Shown here piece after piece: positions 23,333 to 32,217 of a stretch of DNA of 32,330 bases. How positions within the stretch are numbered: the first letter of the stretch is position 1; every line of letters starts with the position of its first letter. Position numbers and translations under genes: made by a program. This DNA comes from an uncultured Lachnospiraceae bacterium (lineage in GTDB: Bacteria; Bacillota; Clostridia; Lachnospirales; Lachnospiraceae). Location: contig CADBZI010000022.1 of the NCBI GenBank assembly GCA_902799015.1, forward strand, positions 1 to 32,330. The letters are read 5' to 3'. Below the pieces are notes generated by a model. It was not told the DNA's origin and did not search any database. It saw only the letters and a list, made by a program, of their open reading frames with translations.

Positions 23333-24355
23333 ATGGTTTCAATGAAGGATATTGCTGCAAGATGCGGAGTATCCGTAGCAACGGTCAGCAAAGCGCTTAA
23401 CGGATACAGTGATATCGGACAGAAGAAAAGAGATGAAATCTGCGAGGTTGCAAAGAAACTTGGATATTTTCCGAATTCCTCAGCCCGCGCTCTGAAGACA
23501 AACAGAACGTATGACCTCGGGATTCTTTTTTCGGATAACCTTCACAGCGGCCTGACACATGATTATTTTGCCGCGATCCTGGACAGCTTTAAGGTGACGG
23601 CAGAAGAGAAAGGCTACGATATTACATTTACTTCGATGAATATGGTAGCGAACCGCAGAATGAGTTATTATGAACATTGCAGATACCGCGGGCTGGACGG
23701 TGTGGTGATCGCGAACATTGATTTTACGACACCTGAGGTTCTGGAGCTGGTCCGCTCGTCGCTTCCCGTTGTGACGATTGACTATATTTTTGACGGCAGG
23801 ATCGCGGTGGTATCGGATAACGTCAAAGGAATGAGGGACCTTGTCGATTATGTCTGCAGCATGGGACATAAGAAGATTGCGTACATCCACGGGGATGACA
23901 ACTCCGTGACCCGGGACAGAGTATCCAGCTTCCACAGAGCCCTGTACCAGCACGGGATCAGTATCCCGGACAGTTATATCCTGAAGTCCAGGTACCGCGA
24001 TGGCGAGACAACGATGCACAGGATGGAGGAGCTGCTTGCGCTGGAGAACCGTCCCACCTGTGTATTTACGCCGGATGATTTCTCCGCGGTCGGCGCCTAT
24101 CATGCAGTGCAGGAGGCGGGACTGCGGGTTCCGGACGACATCTCCATCGTGGGATACGACGGCATTCCCATGTCGCAGGCCTTGTTCCCGAAGCTGACGA
24201 CGCTGAGGCAGAATACCAAACAGATCGGCAAGGATGCCGCGGAAGAACTGATCGCACTGATCGAAACGCCCAAGACGACACTGATCGAGAAGCGCCTGAT
24301 TGAAGGGGAATTGCTGGAAGGGGGCTCTGTTCTGAGGCTTCAGACACAGCCGTGA
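23333..24355 (+). CDS. LacI/GalR-family transcriptional regulator
   Basis: This is a 340-residue sugar-responsive repressor. The N-terminal LacI HTH is clear: MKDIAARCGVSVATVSKALN (residues 4-23) with the hinge helix SSARALKTNRTYDLGILF. A periplasmic-binding-protein-like effector domain follows, including VVTIDYIFDG, IHGDDNSVTRDR and SIVGYDGIPMSQ. ATG 23333 is chosen because GGAGGGAGG (23317-23325) is 7 bases upstream; a GTG at 23315 would overlap operator O2. It is divergent from the GH94 phosphorylase and flanked by matching operators, so it probably controls that gene and itself. The effector (cellobiose, glucose phosphate or other) is unknown. No terminator is seen before mutY. Confidence 0.92.
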   Translation: MVSMKDIAARCGVSVATVSKALNGYSDIGQKKRDEICEVAKKLGYFPNSSARALKTNRTYDLGILFSDNLHSGLTHDYFAAILDSFKVTAEEKGYDITFTSMNMVANRRMSYYEHCRYRGLDGVVIANIDFTTPEVLELVRSSLPVVTIDYIFDGRIAVVSDNVKGMRDLVDYVCSMGHKKIAYIHGDDNSVTRDRVSSFHRALYQHGISIPDSYILKSRYRDGETTMHRMEELLALENRPTCVFTPDDFSAVGAYHAVQEAGLRVPDDISIVGYDGIPMSQALFPKLTTLRQNTKQIGKDAAEELIALIETPKTTLIEKRLIEGELLEGGSVLRLQTQP

Positions 24356-24375
24356 CAAAGGCTGTACAGTTGGAC

Positions 24376-24403
24376 TTGAAACTGACATGAATTCTGTTAA
24401 AAT
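24376..24403 (+). promoter_or_regulatory. Possible promoter overlapping the mutY start
   Basis: TTGAAA (24376-24381, five of six), 16 bases and TAAAAT (24398-24403, five of six) form a good consensus match, but the -10 falls inside the first codons of mutY as annotated. If real, translation would have to begin downstream, for instance at TTG 24420. Confidence 0.35.
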
Positions 24404-25598
24404 ACAGGAAAGTGAATTATTGCAGCGGATCCTGAAACCGCTTCTTGCCTGGTATGAGAAGAATCGCCGGGAACTGGAGTGGAGGCAGAAACCGCTGCCT
24501 TACTATGTATGGGTCAGCGAGATCATGCTTCAGCAGACGCGGGTCGAGGCTGTCAAACCGTACTTTTCCAGATTCATCCGGCAGCTTCCGTCTGTCCGGG
24601 ATCTGGCGCTGTGTGAGGAGGACCGGCTCCTGAAGCTGTGGGAGGGCCTTGGTTATTACAGCCGGGTGCGCAATTTGCAGAAGGCAGCCCGGATTGTGAT
24701 GCAGCAGTACGGTGGAGAGCTGCCGGCGGATGAGAAAACGCTCAGAAGTCTTCCGGGGATCGGCTCCTATACGGCTGGCGCGATTGCTTCCATCGCATTC
24801 GGGCTGCCGGCTCCTGCCGTGGACGGGAATGTACTGCGTGTTCTGTCGAGAATCCTGGGTTCGGAAGCGTGCATCGATGAACCTTTGGTGAAGAAGGAAT
24901 TTGAAAACCGGATCCGGGAATGCTATCTGAGGATGGCAGACTGCACACACAGAAGCTTCTCTCCGGGAGCGTGCAATCAGGCGCTCATGGAGCTGGGGGC
25001 AGTGATCTGCCTGCCAAACGGATCTCCGCTGTGTGATCAGTGTCCCGTCAGGCATCTGTGCCGGGCAAGAAGCCGGCATCTGATCGGACAGATTCCGGTC
25101 CGGAAGCAGAAAGCAAAGCGGAGACGGGAAAAGAAGACGGTTCTGATCATCCGGGATCAGGACAGAGTGCTGATTCGGAAACGACCGGATACGGGACTTC
25201 TGGCAGGTCTTTGGGAGCTGCCAAACGTTGCAGGTCATCTGACGGCAGACGAAGCAATTGAAAAGACGAAGGAACTCGGCGTGCAGCCTGTCCGAATCCG
25301 GGCTCTCCCGGAGGAAAAACATATCTTCACTCATATTGAGTGGGAGATGACAGGGTATCTGATCCTGGTTGAGGAGATGGATTCTGATTCGCCGGAGGCT
25401 GCCGGCTCGGTAATAGAAGGGCAGGTGCCCGGACAGTCCTTGACTTCCGGGTGCGTTGCGGTTAACCTTCAAAAGGTCCAGGAGGAGTACTCGATCCCGT
25501 CTGCTTTCGGGAAATATGTCTCCTGGCTTGGGATCGACCGGCTGTCAGAGCTGAAAAGCCAAACGGAAGCACTGATACATCTGGAAGGAGAGGTATGA
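24387..25598 (+). CDS. mutY: A/G-specific adenine DNA glycosylase MutY
   Basis: MutY removes adenine mispaired with 8-oxoguanine. The 403-residue protein has the glycosylase core with catalytic E45 in SEIMLQQT, the helix-hairpin-helix LPGIGSYTAGAIA (122-134) and catalytic D146 in AVDGNVLRV. The 4Fe-4S cysteines are C208, C216, C219 and C225. The first spacing is seven residues rather than the six of E. coli MutY. A C-terminal NUDIX-like 8-oxoG recognition domain spans about 235-400. ATG 24387 lacks a clear ribosome site. TTG 24420, preceded by AGGAAAG, is an alternative that removes 11 non-conserved residues. The stop overlaps the next gene's start by 4 bases. Confidence 0.93.
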   Translation: MNSVKIQESELLQRILKPLLAWYEKNRRELEWRQKPLPYYVWVSEIMLQQTRVEAVKPYFSRFIRQLPSVRDLALCEEDRLLKLWEGLGYYSRVRNLQKAARIVMQQYGGELPADEKTLRSLPGIGSYTAGAIASIAFGLPAPAVDGNVLRVLSRILGSEACIDEPLVKKEFENRIRECYLRMADCTHRSFSPGACNQALMELGAVICLPNGSPLCDQCPVRHLCRARSRHLIGQIPVRKQKAKRRREKKTVLIIRDQDRVLIRKRPDTGLLAGLWELPNVAGHLTADEAIEKTKELGVQPVRIRALPEEKHIFTHIEWEMTGYLILVEEMDSDSPEAAGSVIEGQVPGQSLTSGCVAVNLQKVQEEYSIPSAFGKYVSWLGIDRLSELKSQTEALIHLEGEV

Positions 25599-26620
25599 AG
25601 ATTCTTACGGTTGCGATTCCGTGTTATAATTCGGAAGCGTATATGAGAAAGGCGATTGAGTCCCTGCTGCCCGGCGGGGAGGATATTGAGATTCTGATCA
25701 TTGATGACGGTTCTCAGAAGGACAACACGCTCAAGATCGCGAAAGGCTATGAGAAGGAGTATCCCGGCATTGTCCGTGCGATCCATCAGGAGAACAAGGG
25801 GCATGGCGGCGCTGTCAACACCGGTATCCAGGAAGCCTCCGGAATCTATTTTAAGGTTGTGGATTCGGATGACTGGGTGGATTCGAAGGCATTGCTGCGC
25901 GTCATCAAACGGCTGAAGCTGCTCGAGGACAGACAGACGCCGGTAGACATGATGCTGACCAATTTCGTCTACGACAAGGAAGGAGTCTGGCATAAGAATG
26001 TCATGCAGTTCAGGCATGCATTCCCGCAGAACCGCATCATCTCCTGGGATGACATGGGGCATATGAAACAGACACAGTATATCCTCATGCACAACATCAT
26101 CTACCGGCATGATGTTCTGATCAAATCAGGGCTGCGGATGCCGCTGCATACGTTCTATGTGGACAATCTGTTCTGCTTCCAGCCGCTTCCTTACTGTGAG
26201 AAGCTGTATTACATGGATGTCAATTTCTATCATTACCTGATCGGCCGCGAGGACCAGAGCGTGAACGAGAAGGTGATGATCAGCAGGATTGACCAGCAGA
26301 TCCGGGTCAACAAGATGATGATCGATGTCTTTACCACACAGAACTGGAGCGGACTGGACAAGAACGTCCGCAAATACATGATGAACTATCTCAATAAGAT
26401 CATGTCGGTTACCTCCATTCTGCTTCTGGTCGGAGGGACCGAGGAAGACTACGCCAAGAAGAGAGATATCTGGGGCTATCTCAAGAGGAAAAATGAGAAG
26501 CTGTATCTGCGCCTCAGGATGTCATTCCTTGGGATGTGGATGAATCTTCCGGTTCCGATTGCGCAAAAGACGACCGTGAAGGGATACAAGGTACTGAGAA
26601 AGTTTATTCATTTCAATTAA
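25595..26620 (+). CDS. Family 2 glycosyltransferase
   Basis: This 341-residue protein has a GT-A fold. Its N-terminus [20 protein letters not shown] is the GT2 signature, followed by [12 protein letters not shown] (nucleotide-sugar binding) and the metal-binding motif DSDDW at residues 90-94. No membrane segment is seen, so it is probably a cytoplasmic enzyme building a surface polysaccharide or lipid-linked glycan at the inner membrane face. Donor and acceptor cannot be predicted. The start overlaps the mutY stop (ATGA), implying translational coupling with an unrelated DNA repair gene. No other glycan genes are adjacent. Confidence 0.88.
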   Translation: MKILTVAIPCYNSEAYMRKAIESLLPGGEDIEILIIDDGSQKDNTLKIAKGYEKEYPGIVRAIHQENKGHGGAVNTGIQEASGIYFKVVDSDDWVDSKALLRVIKRLKLLEDRQTPVDMMLTNFVYDKEGVWHKNVMQFRHAFPQNRIISWDDMGHMKQTQYILMHNIIYRHDVLIKSGLRMPLHTFYVDNLFCFQPLPYCEKLYYMDVNFYHYLIGREDQSVNEKVMISRIDQQIRVNKMMIDVFTTQNWSGLDKNVRKYMMNYLNKIMSVTSILLLVGGTEEDYAKKRDIWGYLKRKNEKLYLRLRMSFLGMWMNLPVPIAQKTTVKGYKVLRKFIHFN

Positions 26621-26709
26621 TCATCCTGCGGACCGGATTGCGTGGGAAAAATACGCTGCATCCGGTGCCTGACACAGACAGCAGAATCAAACAGGGAGTT
26701 TTAGAGGAC

Positions 26710-28377
26710 ATGGAGACAAAGAGCAGAAACTTTATTGAGCAGATTATCGACAAAGACCTGGAAGAAGGACGTGTGGATCATGTGATGACACGTTTTCCGC
26801 CGGAGCCGAACGGATATCTCCATATCGGACACGCAAAGTCGATTCTTCTGAACTATGGACTTGCGCAGGAATATCACGGACTGTTCAATCTGCGTTTTGA
26901 TGACACGAATCCGACAAAGGAAAAGAGCGAGTTCGTCGAATCCATCGAGAATGATGTGAGATGGCTTGGCGCGGACTTTGAGGACCGGCTTTACTTTGCT
27001 TCCGACTATTTCGGAAAGATGTACGAGGCGGCGGTGCAGCTGATCAAAAAAGGCAAAGCCTTCGTCTGTGATCTGACAGCGGAGGAGATCCGCGCTTACC
27101 GGGGAACGCTGAAGGAGCCCGGAAAGAATTCTCCCTACAGAGACAGAAGCATCGAGGAAAACCTGAAGCTCTTTGAGGAGATGAAGGAAGGGAAATACGA
27201 GGACGGCGCGAAGGTGCTCCGCGCAAAGATCGATATGGCCTCTCCCAATATGAACATGAGAGATCCGGTCATCTACCGTATTGCGCACATTTCCCATGCA
27301 AATACAGGCGATCAGTGGTGCATCTATCCCATGTATGACTTTGCGCATCCGATCGAGGATGCGATCGAGGGCGTCACCCATTCGATCTGCACGCTGGAGT
27401 TTGAAGATCACAGGCCGCTGTATGACTGGGTCGTGAGAGAGCTGGAGTATGAACAGCCTCCCAGACAGATTGAATTTGCTAAAATGTATCTGACGAATGT
27501 CGTCACCGGAAAGCGCTATATCAAGAAGCTTGTTGAGAACGGAATCGTGGACGGATGGGATGATCCCCGTCTGGTTTCCATCTCCGGTCTGCGCCGCCGC
27601 GGGTATACGCCGGAGGCGATCAAGATGTTCGTAGAGCTGAGCGGTGTTTCCAAGGCACAGTCTTCCTCTGAATACGCGATGCTTGAGTACTGCGTCAGAG
27701 AGGATCTGAAGCTGAAGAGAGAGCGGGTGATGGGAATCCTCCATCCGCTGAAGCTCATCATTGACAATTATCCGGAAGACACGACCGAAGAGCTGGAAGT
27801 GGAGAACAACCTGGAGAATCCGGACCTGGGGACGAGGAAGGTACCCTTTAGCAAGGAGCTTTATATCGAGCAGGAGGACTTTATGGAGGTCCCTGTTCCG
27901 AAGTACAGAAGACTCTATCCCGGCAATGAAGTCCGCCTGATGCATGCTTATCTTGTCACCTGCACCGGCGTTGATAAGGATGAAGACGGCAATGTGACAG
28001 CCGTGCACTGCACCTATGATCCGGCCACGCGCGGCGGAAATGCGCCGGATGGACGGAAGGTAAAGGGAACGATTCACTGGGTGGATGCAAAGAGCGCGAT
28101 TGAGTGTGAGATCCGTCTGTTTGAAAACATCGTGGATGAGGAAAAAGGCGTCTATGATGAGGAGACAAAGGAGCTGAACCTGAATCCGAATTCTCTTCAG
28201 ATTCTGACCGGCTGCTATGTGGAGTCTTCTCTGAAGGGTGCGAAGGCACCGGATTCCTTCCAGTTTGTGAGAACCGGATACTTCTGTGTGGACTCGAAGC
28301 TGTCCACCGAGGAGCATCTTGTATTCAACCGCATCGCAGCCCTGAAGTCCTCCTTCCGGCTGCCGGCTGCCAATTGA
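26710..28377 (+). CDS. glnS: Glutaminyl-tRNA synthetase
   Basis: GlnRS charges tRNA-Gln directly with glutamine. The 555-residue protein has the class I HIGH motif in [12 protein letters not shown] (H38-H41), FDDTNPTKE, and the GlnRS-specific segment [19 protein letters not shown] (282-300). The anticodon-binding beta-barrels follow. The KMSKS loop, normally MSKRK, reads [10 protein letters not shown] at 264-273. ATG 26710 is chosen for the typical [16 protein letters not shown] start; GGGAG (26694-26698) lies 11 bases upstream. Many Firmicutes use GatCAB instead, so GlnRS suggests an acquired direct pathway, as known in several Lachnospiraceae. No T-box leader fits in the 89 bases upstream. 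Confidence 0.95.
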   Translation: METKSRNFIEQIIDKDLEEGRVDHVMTRFPPEPNGYLHIGHAKSILLNYGLAQEYHGLFNLRFDDTNPTKEKSEFVESIENDVRWLGADFEDRLYFASDYFGKMYEAAVQLIKKGKAFVCDLTAEEIRAYRGTLKEPGKNSPYRDRSIEENLKLFEEMKEGKYEDGAKVLRAKIDMASPNMNMRDPVIYRIAHISHANTGDQWCIYPMYDFAHPIEDAIEGVTHSICTLEFEDHRPLYDWVVRELEYEQPPRQIEFAKMYLTNVVTGKRYIKKLVENGIVDGWDDPRLVSISGLRRRGYTPEAIKMFVELSGVSKAQSSSEYAMLEYCVREDLKLKRERVMGILHPLKLIIDNYPEDTTEELEVENNLENPDLGTRKVPFSKELYIEQEDFMEVPVPKYRRLYPGNEVRLMHAYLVTCTGVDKDEDGNVTAVHCTYDPATRGGNAPDGRKVKGTIHWVDAKSAIECEIRLFENIVDEEKGVYDEETKELNLNPNSLQILTGCYVESSLKGAKAPDSFQFVRTGYFCVDSKLSTEEHLVFNRIAALKSSFRLPAAN

Positions 28378-28378
28378 T

Positions 28379-29008
28379 ATGAAAAGCAGAGAACGTTTTT
28401 TTGACTGCATTACAGAGTTTATTTTTCTGGAAGATGCACCTGAAAGGGCGGATGTCATCTTTGTACCCGGAGGAAGCTATCCGGACAGCGCAAAGAGGGC
28501 AGCCGCCCTTTATGCGCAGGGATATGCGCCATTTGTTCTGCCGAGCGGAAGATATTCGAAGCTGACCGGTTATTTTCCGGATCCGGAGGGGAAGGGACGC
28601 CGTACGGAGTGGGAATATCTGAGGGATATCCTGGTTCAGAACGGTGTAAGGACCGATGCGATCCTGAAGGAGGATCAGGCCACCTTTACCTGGGAAAATG
28701 CGATCTGCTCCAGAAAGGTGCTGGAAACGATGGGAATCGAAGTGAAGAAGGCCATTGTTGTCTGCCAGGCATTTCATGCGAGACGATGCAGAATGTACTA
28801 TCAGGAACAGTTTCCCCGGACGCAGCTGATTGTCTGCCCGGTTGTCACGCAGGGGATCTCGCGCGAAAACTGGTATCTGGACGAGAAGAAGATCGATGTG
28901 GTCCTGGGGGAGGTGGAACGGTGCGGAAGCCAGTTCCATGAGATTCTGAAAGCAAGGATTCCAGCTGCACAACGCTTCAGTGTGCGGCCAGAATCATGTG
29001 ACGGATGA
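28379..29008 (+). CDS. YdcF family (DUF218) protein
   Basis: This 209-residue protein carries the DUF218/YdcF fold. VIFVPGGSYPDSAKRAAALY lies near the N-terminus, a conserved TEWEYL segment near residue 77, TFTWENAICSRKVL near 102-115, and VVCQAFHARRCRMYY. E. coli YdcF binds S-adenosylmethionine. SanA-like relatives affect the envelope, but the role of cytoplasmic forms like this one is not established. There is no signal peptide or membrane segment. It begins one base after the glnS stop, so coexpression is likely. Its last 32 bases overlap the end of the minus-strand traX-like gene. Confidence 0.85.
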   Translation: MKSRERFFDCITEFIFLEDAPERADVIFVPGGSYPDSAKRAAALYAQGYAPFVLPSGRYSKLTGYFPDPEGKGRRTEWEYLRDILVQNGVRTDAILKEDQATFTWENAICSRKVLETMGIEVKKAIVVCQAFHARRCRMYYQEQFPRTQLIVCPVVTQGISRENWYLDEKKIDVVLGEVERCGSQFHEILKARIPAAQRFSVRPESCDG

Positions 29009-29783
29009 TGCCGAGGAGCATCAGATGCCCGGGATAAAAGACGTAGAAGAAGTAGCGCAGCTTCAGCCCGCGCTTCCCGTTGTAAAGGAAACACAGGATA
29101 TAGGAAAGCGGCGCCCATCTTTCCCAGGAGATTGCGGCTGCTCCGGCGACACACTGATACAGCCTGTAATCATGAAACAGGTACAGCATCACGATGAGGA
29201 AGACACCCTTGAAGTTATAGTCGGTCATCATCGCGTTTGCCAGTGACATGGATGCCGCGACAGCGATGAACTGAACCCAGGGAATACCCCGGAGCCGGTC
29301 AAGCAGGGCAATGCAGATCAGAGAGATCAGGAGCGTCCAATAGACATTCTGCTTATGCCAGAAGGGAACGCTTGCCTTGAGTGCATAGTCAAAGGGAAGC
29401 TCCGAGATCAGGGCAAACAGAAACAGACGACGGCAGTACTTTCGGATGTTCCTCGTATGGAAGAAGCCTTCCACGAGCAGGAAACAGAATACGGGAAAGG
29501 CCAGACGGCCGATTCCGCGCATCCACTGATAGAGTTGCTGGAGCTTCGCATAAGAATCCGGATCTGTAATCCGAAGCCGGCTGACGGAAATGAGTGTGCT
29601 GACGACGGCTGCGCCGGTATGGTCAATCAGCATGGTGATGCATGCGAACAGCTTCAGCGTGCTGCCGGAAAGGCCATGGCCGGAACCGACAAAGCCATAC
29701 TGCGCGGAAACCCCATGCGCGGATGCTCCGGAACCGCTGCCGGAATCCGAGATATTTACTTGTGTATCGATGTCCTTTTCCAT
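28977..29783 (-). CDS. TraX family integral membrane protein
   Basis: This 268-residue protein matches the TraX/acyltransferase-like family: STLKLFACITMLIDHTGA, GRLAFPVFCFLLVEGFFHT and the ELPFDYAL segment. Around seven to eight hydrophobic helices follow and fill most of the length. F-plasmid TraX N-acetylates pilin, but chromosomal Firmicute members have no known substrate and probably modify a surface polymer. A Gly/Ser-rich extension of about 40 residues precedes the first helix. ATG at 29783-29781 has no Shine-Dalgarno site; a promoter places the transcription start at or next to the ATG. The gene's end overlaps the YdcF gene tail-to-tail by 32 bases. Confidence 0.85.
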   Translation of the reverse strand: MEKDIDTQVNISDSGSGSGASAHGVSAQYGFVGSGHGLSGSTLKLFACITMLIDHTGAAVVSTLISVSRLRITDPDSYAKLQQLYQWMRGIGRLAFPVFCFLLVEGFFHTRNIRKYCRRLFLFALISELPFDYALKASVPFWHKQNVYWTLLISLICIALLDRLRGIPWVQFIAVAASMSLANAMMTDYNFKGVFLIVMLYLFHDYRLYQCVAGAAAISWERWAPLSYILCFLYNGKRGLKLRYFFYVFYPGHLMLLGIIRHMILAAH

Positions 29784-29789
29784 GCGGCA

Positions 29790-29819
29790 ATCATACCATT
29801 CACGCCCAAATACCGTCAA
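29790..29819 (-). promoter_or_regulatory. Candidate promoter giving a leaderless traX-like mRNA
   Basis: On the minus strand TTGACG (29819-29814, five of six), an 18-base spacer and TATGAT (29795-29790, five of six) are followed by 6 bases and then the ATG. The expected transcription start therefore falls on or next to the start codon. Confidence 0.6.
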
Positions 29820-29868
29820 CTGCAGAGCAAGAAGATTGATTCTGCCGCTTTTATCTTAGATATCGACA

Positions 29869-29897
29869 TGGAAAGTACAGGGAGAATCCTTTACTAT
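29869..29897 (+). promoter_or_regulatory. Weak candidate promoter for the GH36 gene
   Basis: TGGAAA (29869-29874), 17 bases and TACTAT (29892-29897) are each four-of-six matches. Consensus is weak, but this is the best arrangement I see in the 164 bases between the divergent traX-like gene and the alpha-galactosidase gene. Confidence 0.3.
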
Positions 29898-29919
29898 AGG
29901 CTTGTCACCTGTCATCTTG

Positions 29920-29960
29920 ATGCATGAAAAGATGCATGCATACTAAGATGCGACAGCATC
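29920..29960 (+). other. Two consecutive hairpins in the GH36 leader
   Basis: ATGCATG (29920-29926) pairs with CATGCAT (29935-29941). GATGC (29947-29951) pairs with GCATC (29956-29960) around a GACA loop. They lie 10 bases before the GAGGA ribosome site and may affect message stability or translation. Confidence 0.5.
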
Positions 29961-29983
29961 ACATTTTATGAGGATGAAACATC

Positions 29984-32182
29984 ATGGCTATTGAGATTAA
30001 TACCGAACGACTGATCTTTACGTTGAATACGAAACGGACTACCTATCAGATGCACGTGGACCGCTACGGGTATCTGCTGCATCAGTATTATGGCCGCAAG
30101 TCAGAAGGAGATATGCATTTTCTTCTGACGTTTCAGGATCGTGGATTCTCCGGAAACCCTTATGAAGCGCAGACGGACCGCACCTATTCGATGGACTTTC
30201 TTCCGCAGGAATGTCCCTATCTTGGGAATGGCGATTACCGCCGCGTGCTTCTGAAGGTTGCGGATGAGGATGGAACGATTGACTGTGATCTGCGCTATGA
30301 TTCCTGGCGCCTGGAGCAGGGAATGTACAGCATTCCCGGCCTTCCTGCCGTGTACTGCGATGAGACGAATGCGGATACAGGGGCAAATGCACAGACGCTG
30401 GTGATTACGCTGAAGGATGATCTGCTGAAGCTGAAGCTGGATCTGTACTATGGCGTCCTGCCGAAGCTTGACATCATTACCCGTGCCGTGCGGATCGAAA
30501 ACTACGGAAGGAGCGCATTTACACTGGAGAAAGCGCAGAGCGCGTGCCTGGACTTTGTGACGGGAGACTTTGACGCGATTACCTTCTACGGCCGTCATGC
30601 TATGGAGCGCAATATGCAGCGCCAGAGAGTCTGCCACGGGACGATGACGATCGGCTCTACAAGAGGAACCTCCAGCCATCAGTACAACCCGACGATGCTG
30701 CTGATAGACCATATGGCGACAGAAGACTATGGCCACTGCTATGGCATGAGCTTCGTCTATTCGGGCGGGTTCAAGGGAGAGATTGAGAAGGATCAGTACA
30801 ACAATGTCCGGATGCAGCTGGGACTTCCGGATGAGATGCTGGCATATCCGCTCGGATCAGGAGAAGTCTTCTGGACGCCGCAGGTTGTGATGAGCTATTC
30901 CTCCAAGGGAATGGCCCGCCTGTCCCAAAACTTCCACCGCTGCGCGCGCAGACACATCTGCAGGGGAAAATGGCGCGACAAGATCCGTCCTGTTCTGCTC
31001 AACAGCTGGGAGGCATGCTACTTTGACTTTAACAAGGAGAAGCTCCTGGAGCTGGCGGAAGGCGCGAAGGATCTTGGCGTTGAGATGCTGGTCATGGATG
31101 ACGGCTGGTTTGGCGCACGCAACGACGATTACCGCGGCCTCGGAGACTGGTATGTCAACGAAGAGAAGCTGGGCGGGCCTTTGAAGAATCTGGTCGACGA
31201 GATCAATGCAATGGGCCTGAAGTTCGGTATCTGGGTGGAACCGGAGATGGTCAATGAGGACAGCGAGCTGTACCGTGCCCATCCGGACTGGGCGATGACA
31301 ATTCCCGGAAGACATCCGATCCTTGGCAGAAACCAGCTGATTCTGGACTTCTCCAGGAAAGAGGTGGTAGACGCGATCTATGACGCGATCAGCAAGGTTC
31401 TGGACAGCGCGAACATCGAATACATGAAATGGGATTTCAACCGTTCCATCTTCAATGTCTATTCCAACGGCGGCCTTTCACAGGGTCAGGTGCTCTACAA
31501 TTACGTACTCGGATTGTATGACTTCCTGGAGCGGCTGAATCGCAATTATCCGGATCTTCTGATCGAAGGGTGTTCGGGCGGCGGCGGGAGATTTGATCTG
31601 GGCATGCTCTACTACACGCCGCAGATCTGGTGCTCCGACAATACCGACGCGATTGACCGCACCCGGATCCAGTACGGGACCAGCTTTGTATACCCGGTCT
31701 CCTCCATCGGCGCGCACGTATCGGCAGTTCCGAATGAGCAGACAGGGAGAACAGCATCCCTCCAGACGAGAGCGGTTGTCGCGATGGGCGGAACATTCGG
31801 ATATGAACTTGACCCGAAGAAACTCTCTTCGGAGGAAAAGGACACGATCCGCCGGCAGGTGGAGGAGTATCACAAATATGCCGAACTGATCAACCATGGT
31901 CTGTACTACCGCCTCAGCAATCCCACAGAGGATGCCATCGCGGCATGGGAAATGTTTGCGGAGGATGCGAGCGAAGCCCTGATCTCTGTCGTCTGTCTGG
32001 AAGTACACGGAAACATGACCGTGAACTATGTCCGCCTGAGAGGACTGAAGAAGGATTGCTTCTACCGGGATGAGGCAACAGGAACGGTATATCCGGCAAA
32101 CGCACTCATGCAGATCGGACTTCCCGTACCCGTCGAGATGGGAGAATACCGCAGCTATCAGTGGCATTTTGTGAAGGTGTGA
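29984..32182 (+). CDS. Alpha-galactosidase (GH36)
   Basis: This 732-residue enzyme hydrolyses terminal alpha-1,6-galactose from melibiose, raffinose-family sugars or galactomannan fragments. It has the GH36 beta-supersandwich N-domain (about 1-320) and a TIM barrel with LVMDDGWFGARNDD (369-382) and FGIWVEPEMVNEDSELY. The nucleophile is D484 in MKWDFNR, and the acid/base is D552 in WCSDNTDA; CSGGGGRFD lies between them. A C-terminal beta domain completes it. There is no signal peptide, so it is cytoplasmic and needs a transporter, which is not in the window. GAGGA (29970-29974) lies 9 bases before ATG 29984. The length is typical of the AgaA/RafA-like group. Confidence 0.95.
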   Translation: MAIEINTERLIFTLNTKRTTYQMHVDRYGYLLHQYYGRKSEGDMHFLLTFQDRGFSGNPYEAQTDRTYSMDFLPQECPYLGNGDYRRVLLKVADEDGTIDCDLRYDSWRLEQGMYSIPGLPAVYCDETNADTGANAQTLVITLKDDLLKLKLDLYYGVLPKLDIITRAVRIENYGRSAFTLEKAQSACLDFVTGDFDAITFYGRHAMERNMQRQRVCHGTMTIGSTRGTSSHQYNPTMLLIDHMATEDYGHCYGMSFVYSGGFKGEIEKDQYNNVRMQLGLPDEMLAYPLGSGEVFWTPQVVMSYSSKGMARLSQNFHRCARRHICRGKWRDKIRPVLLNSWEACYFDFNKEKLLELAEGAKDLGVEMLVMDDGWFGARNDDYRGLGDWYVNEEKLGGPLKNLVDEINAMGLKFGIWVEPEMVNEDSELYRAHPDWAMTIPGRHPILGRNQLILDFSRKEVVDAIYDAISKVLDSANIEYMKWDFNRSIFNVYSNGGLSQGQVLYNYVLGLYDFLERLNRNYPDLLIEGCSGGGGRFDLGMLYYTPQIWCSDNTDAIDRTRIQYGTSFVYPVSSIGAHVSAVPNEQTGRTASLQTRAVVAMGGTFGYELDPKKLSSEEKDTIRRQVEEYHKYAELINHGLYYRLSNPTEDAIAAWEMFAEDASEALISVVCLEVHGNMTVNYVRLRGLKKDCFYRDEATGTVYPANALMQIGLPVPVEMGEYRSYQWHFVKV

Positions 32183-32217
32183 GTGCCGAACACAGAAAAT
32201 TCATTCCTTTACCGGGG

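Noticed and set aside
26621-26709. Possible T-box leader for glnS
   Set aside because: The gap is only 89 bases and lacks the T-box bulge sequence and a terminator; only an imperfect small hairpin is visible.
26536-26709. In-frame upstream start that would extend GlnRS by 58 residues into the glycosyltransferase gene
   Set aside because: The extension overlaps the preceding coding region and is not part of GlnRS; ATG 26710 matches the family N-terminus.
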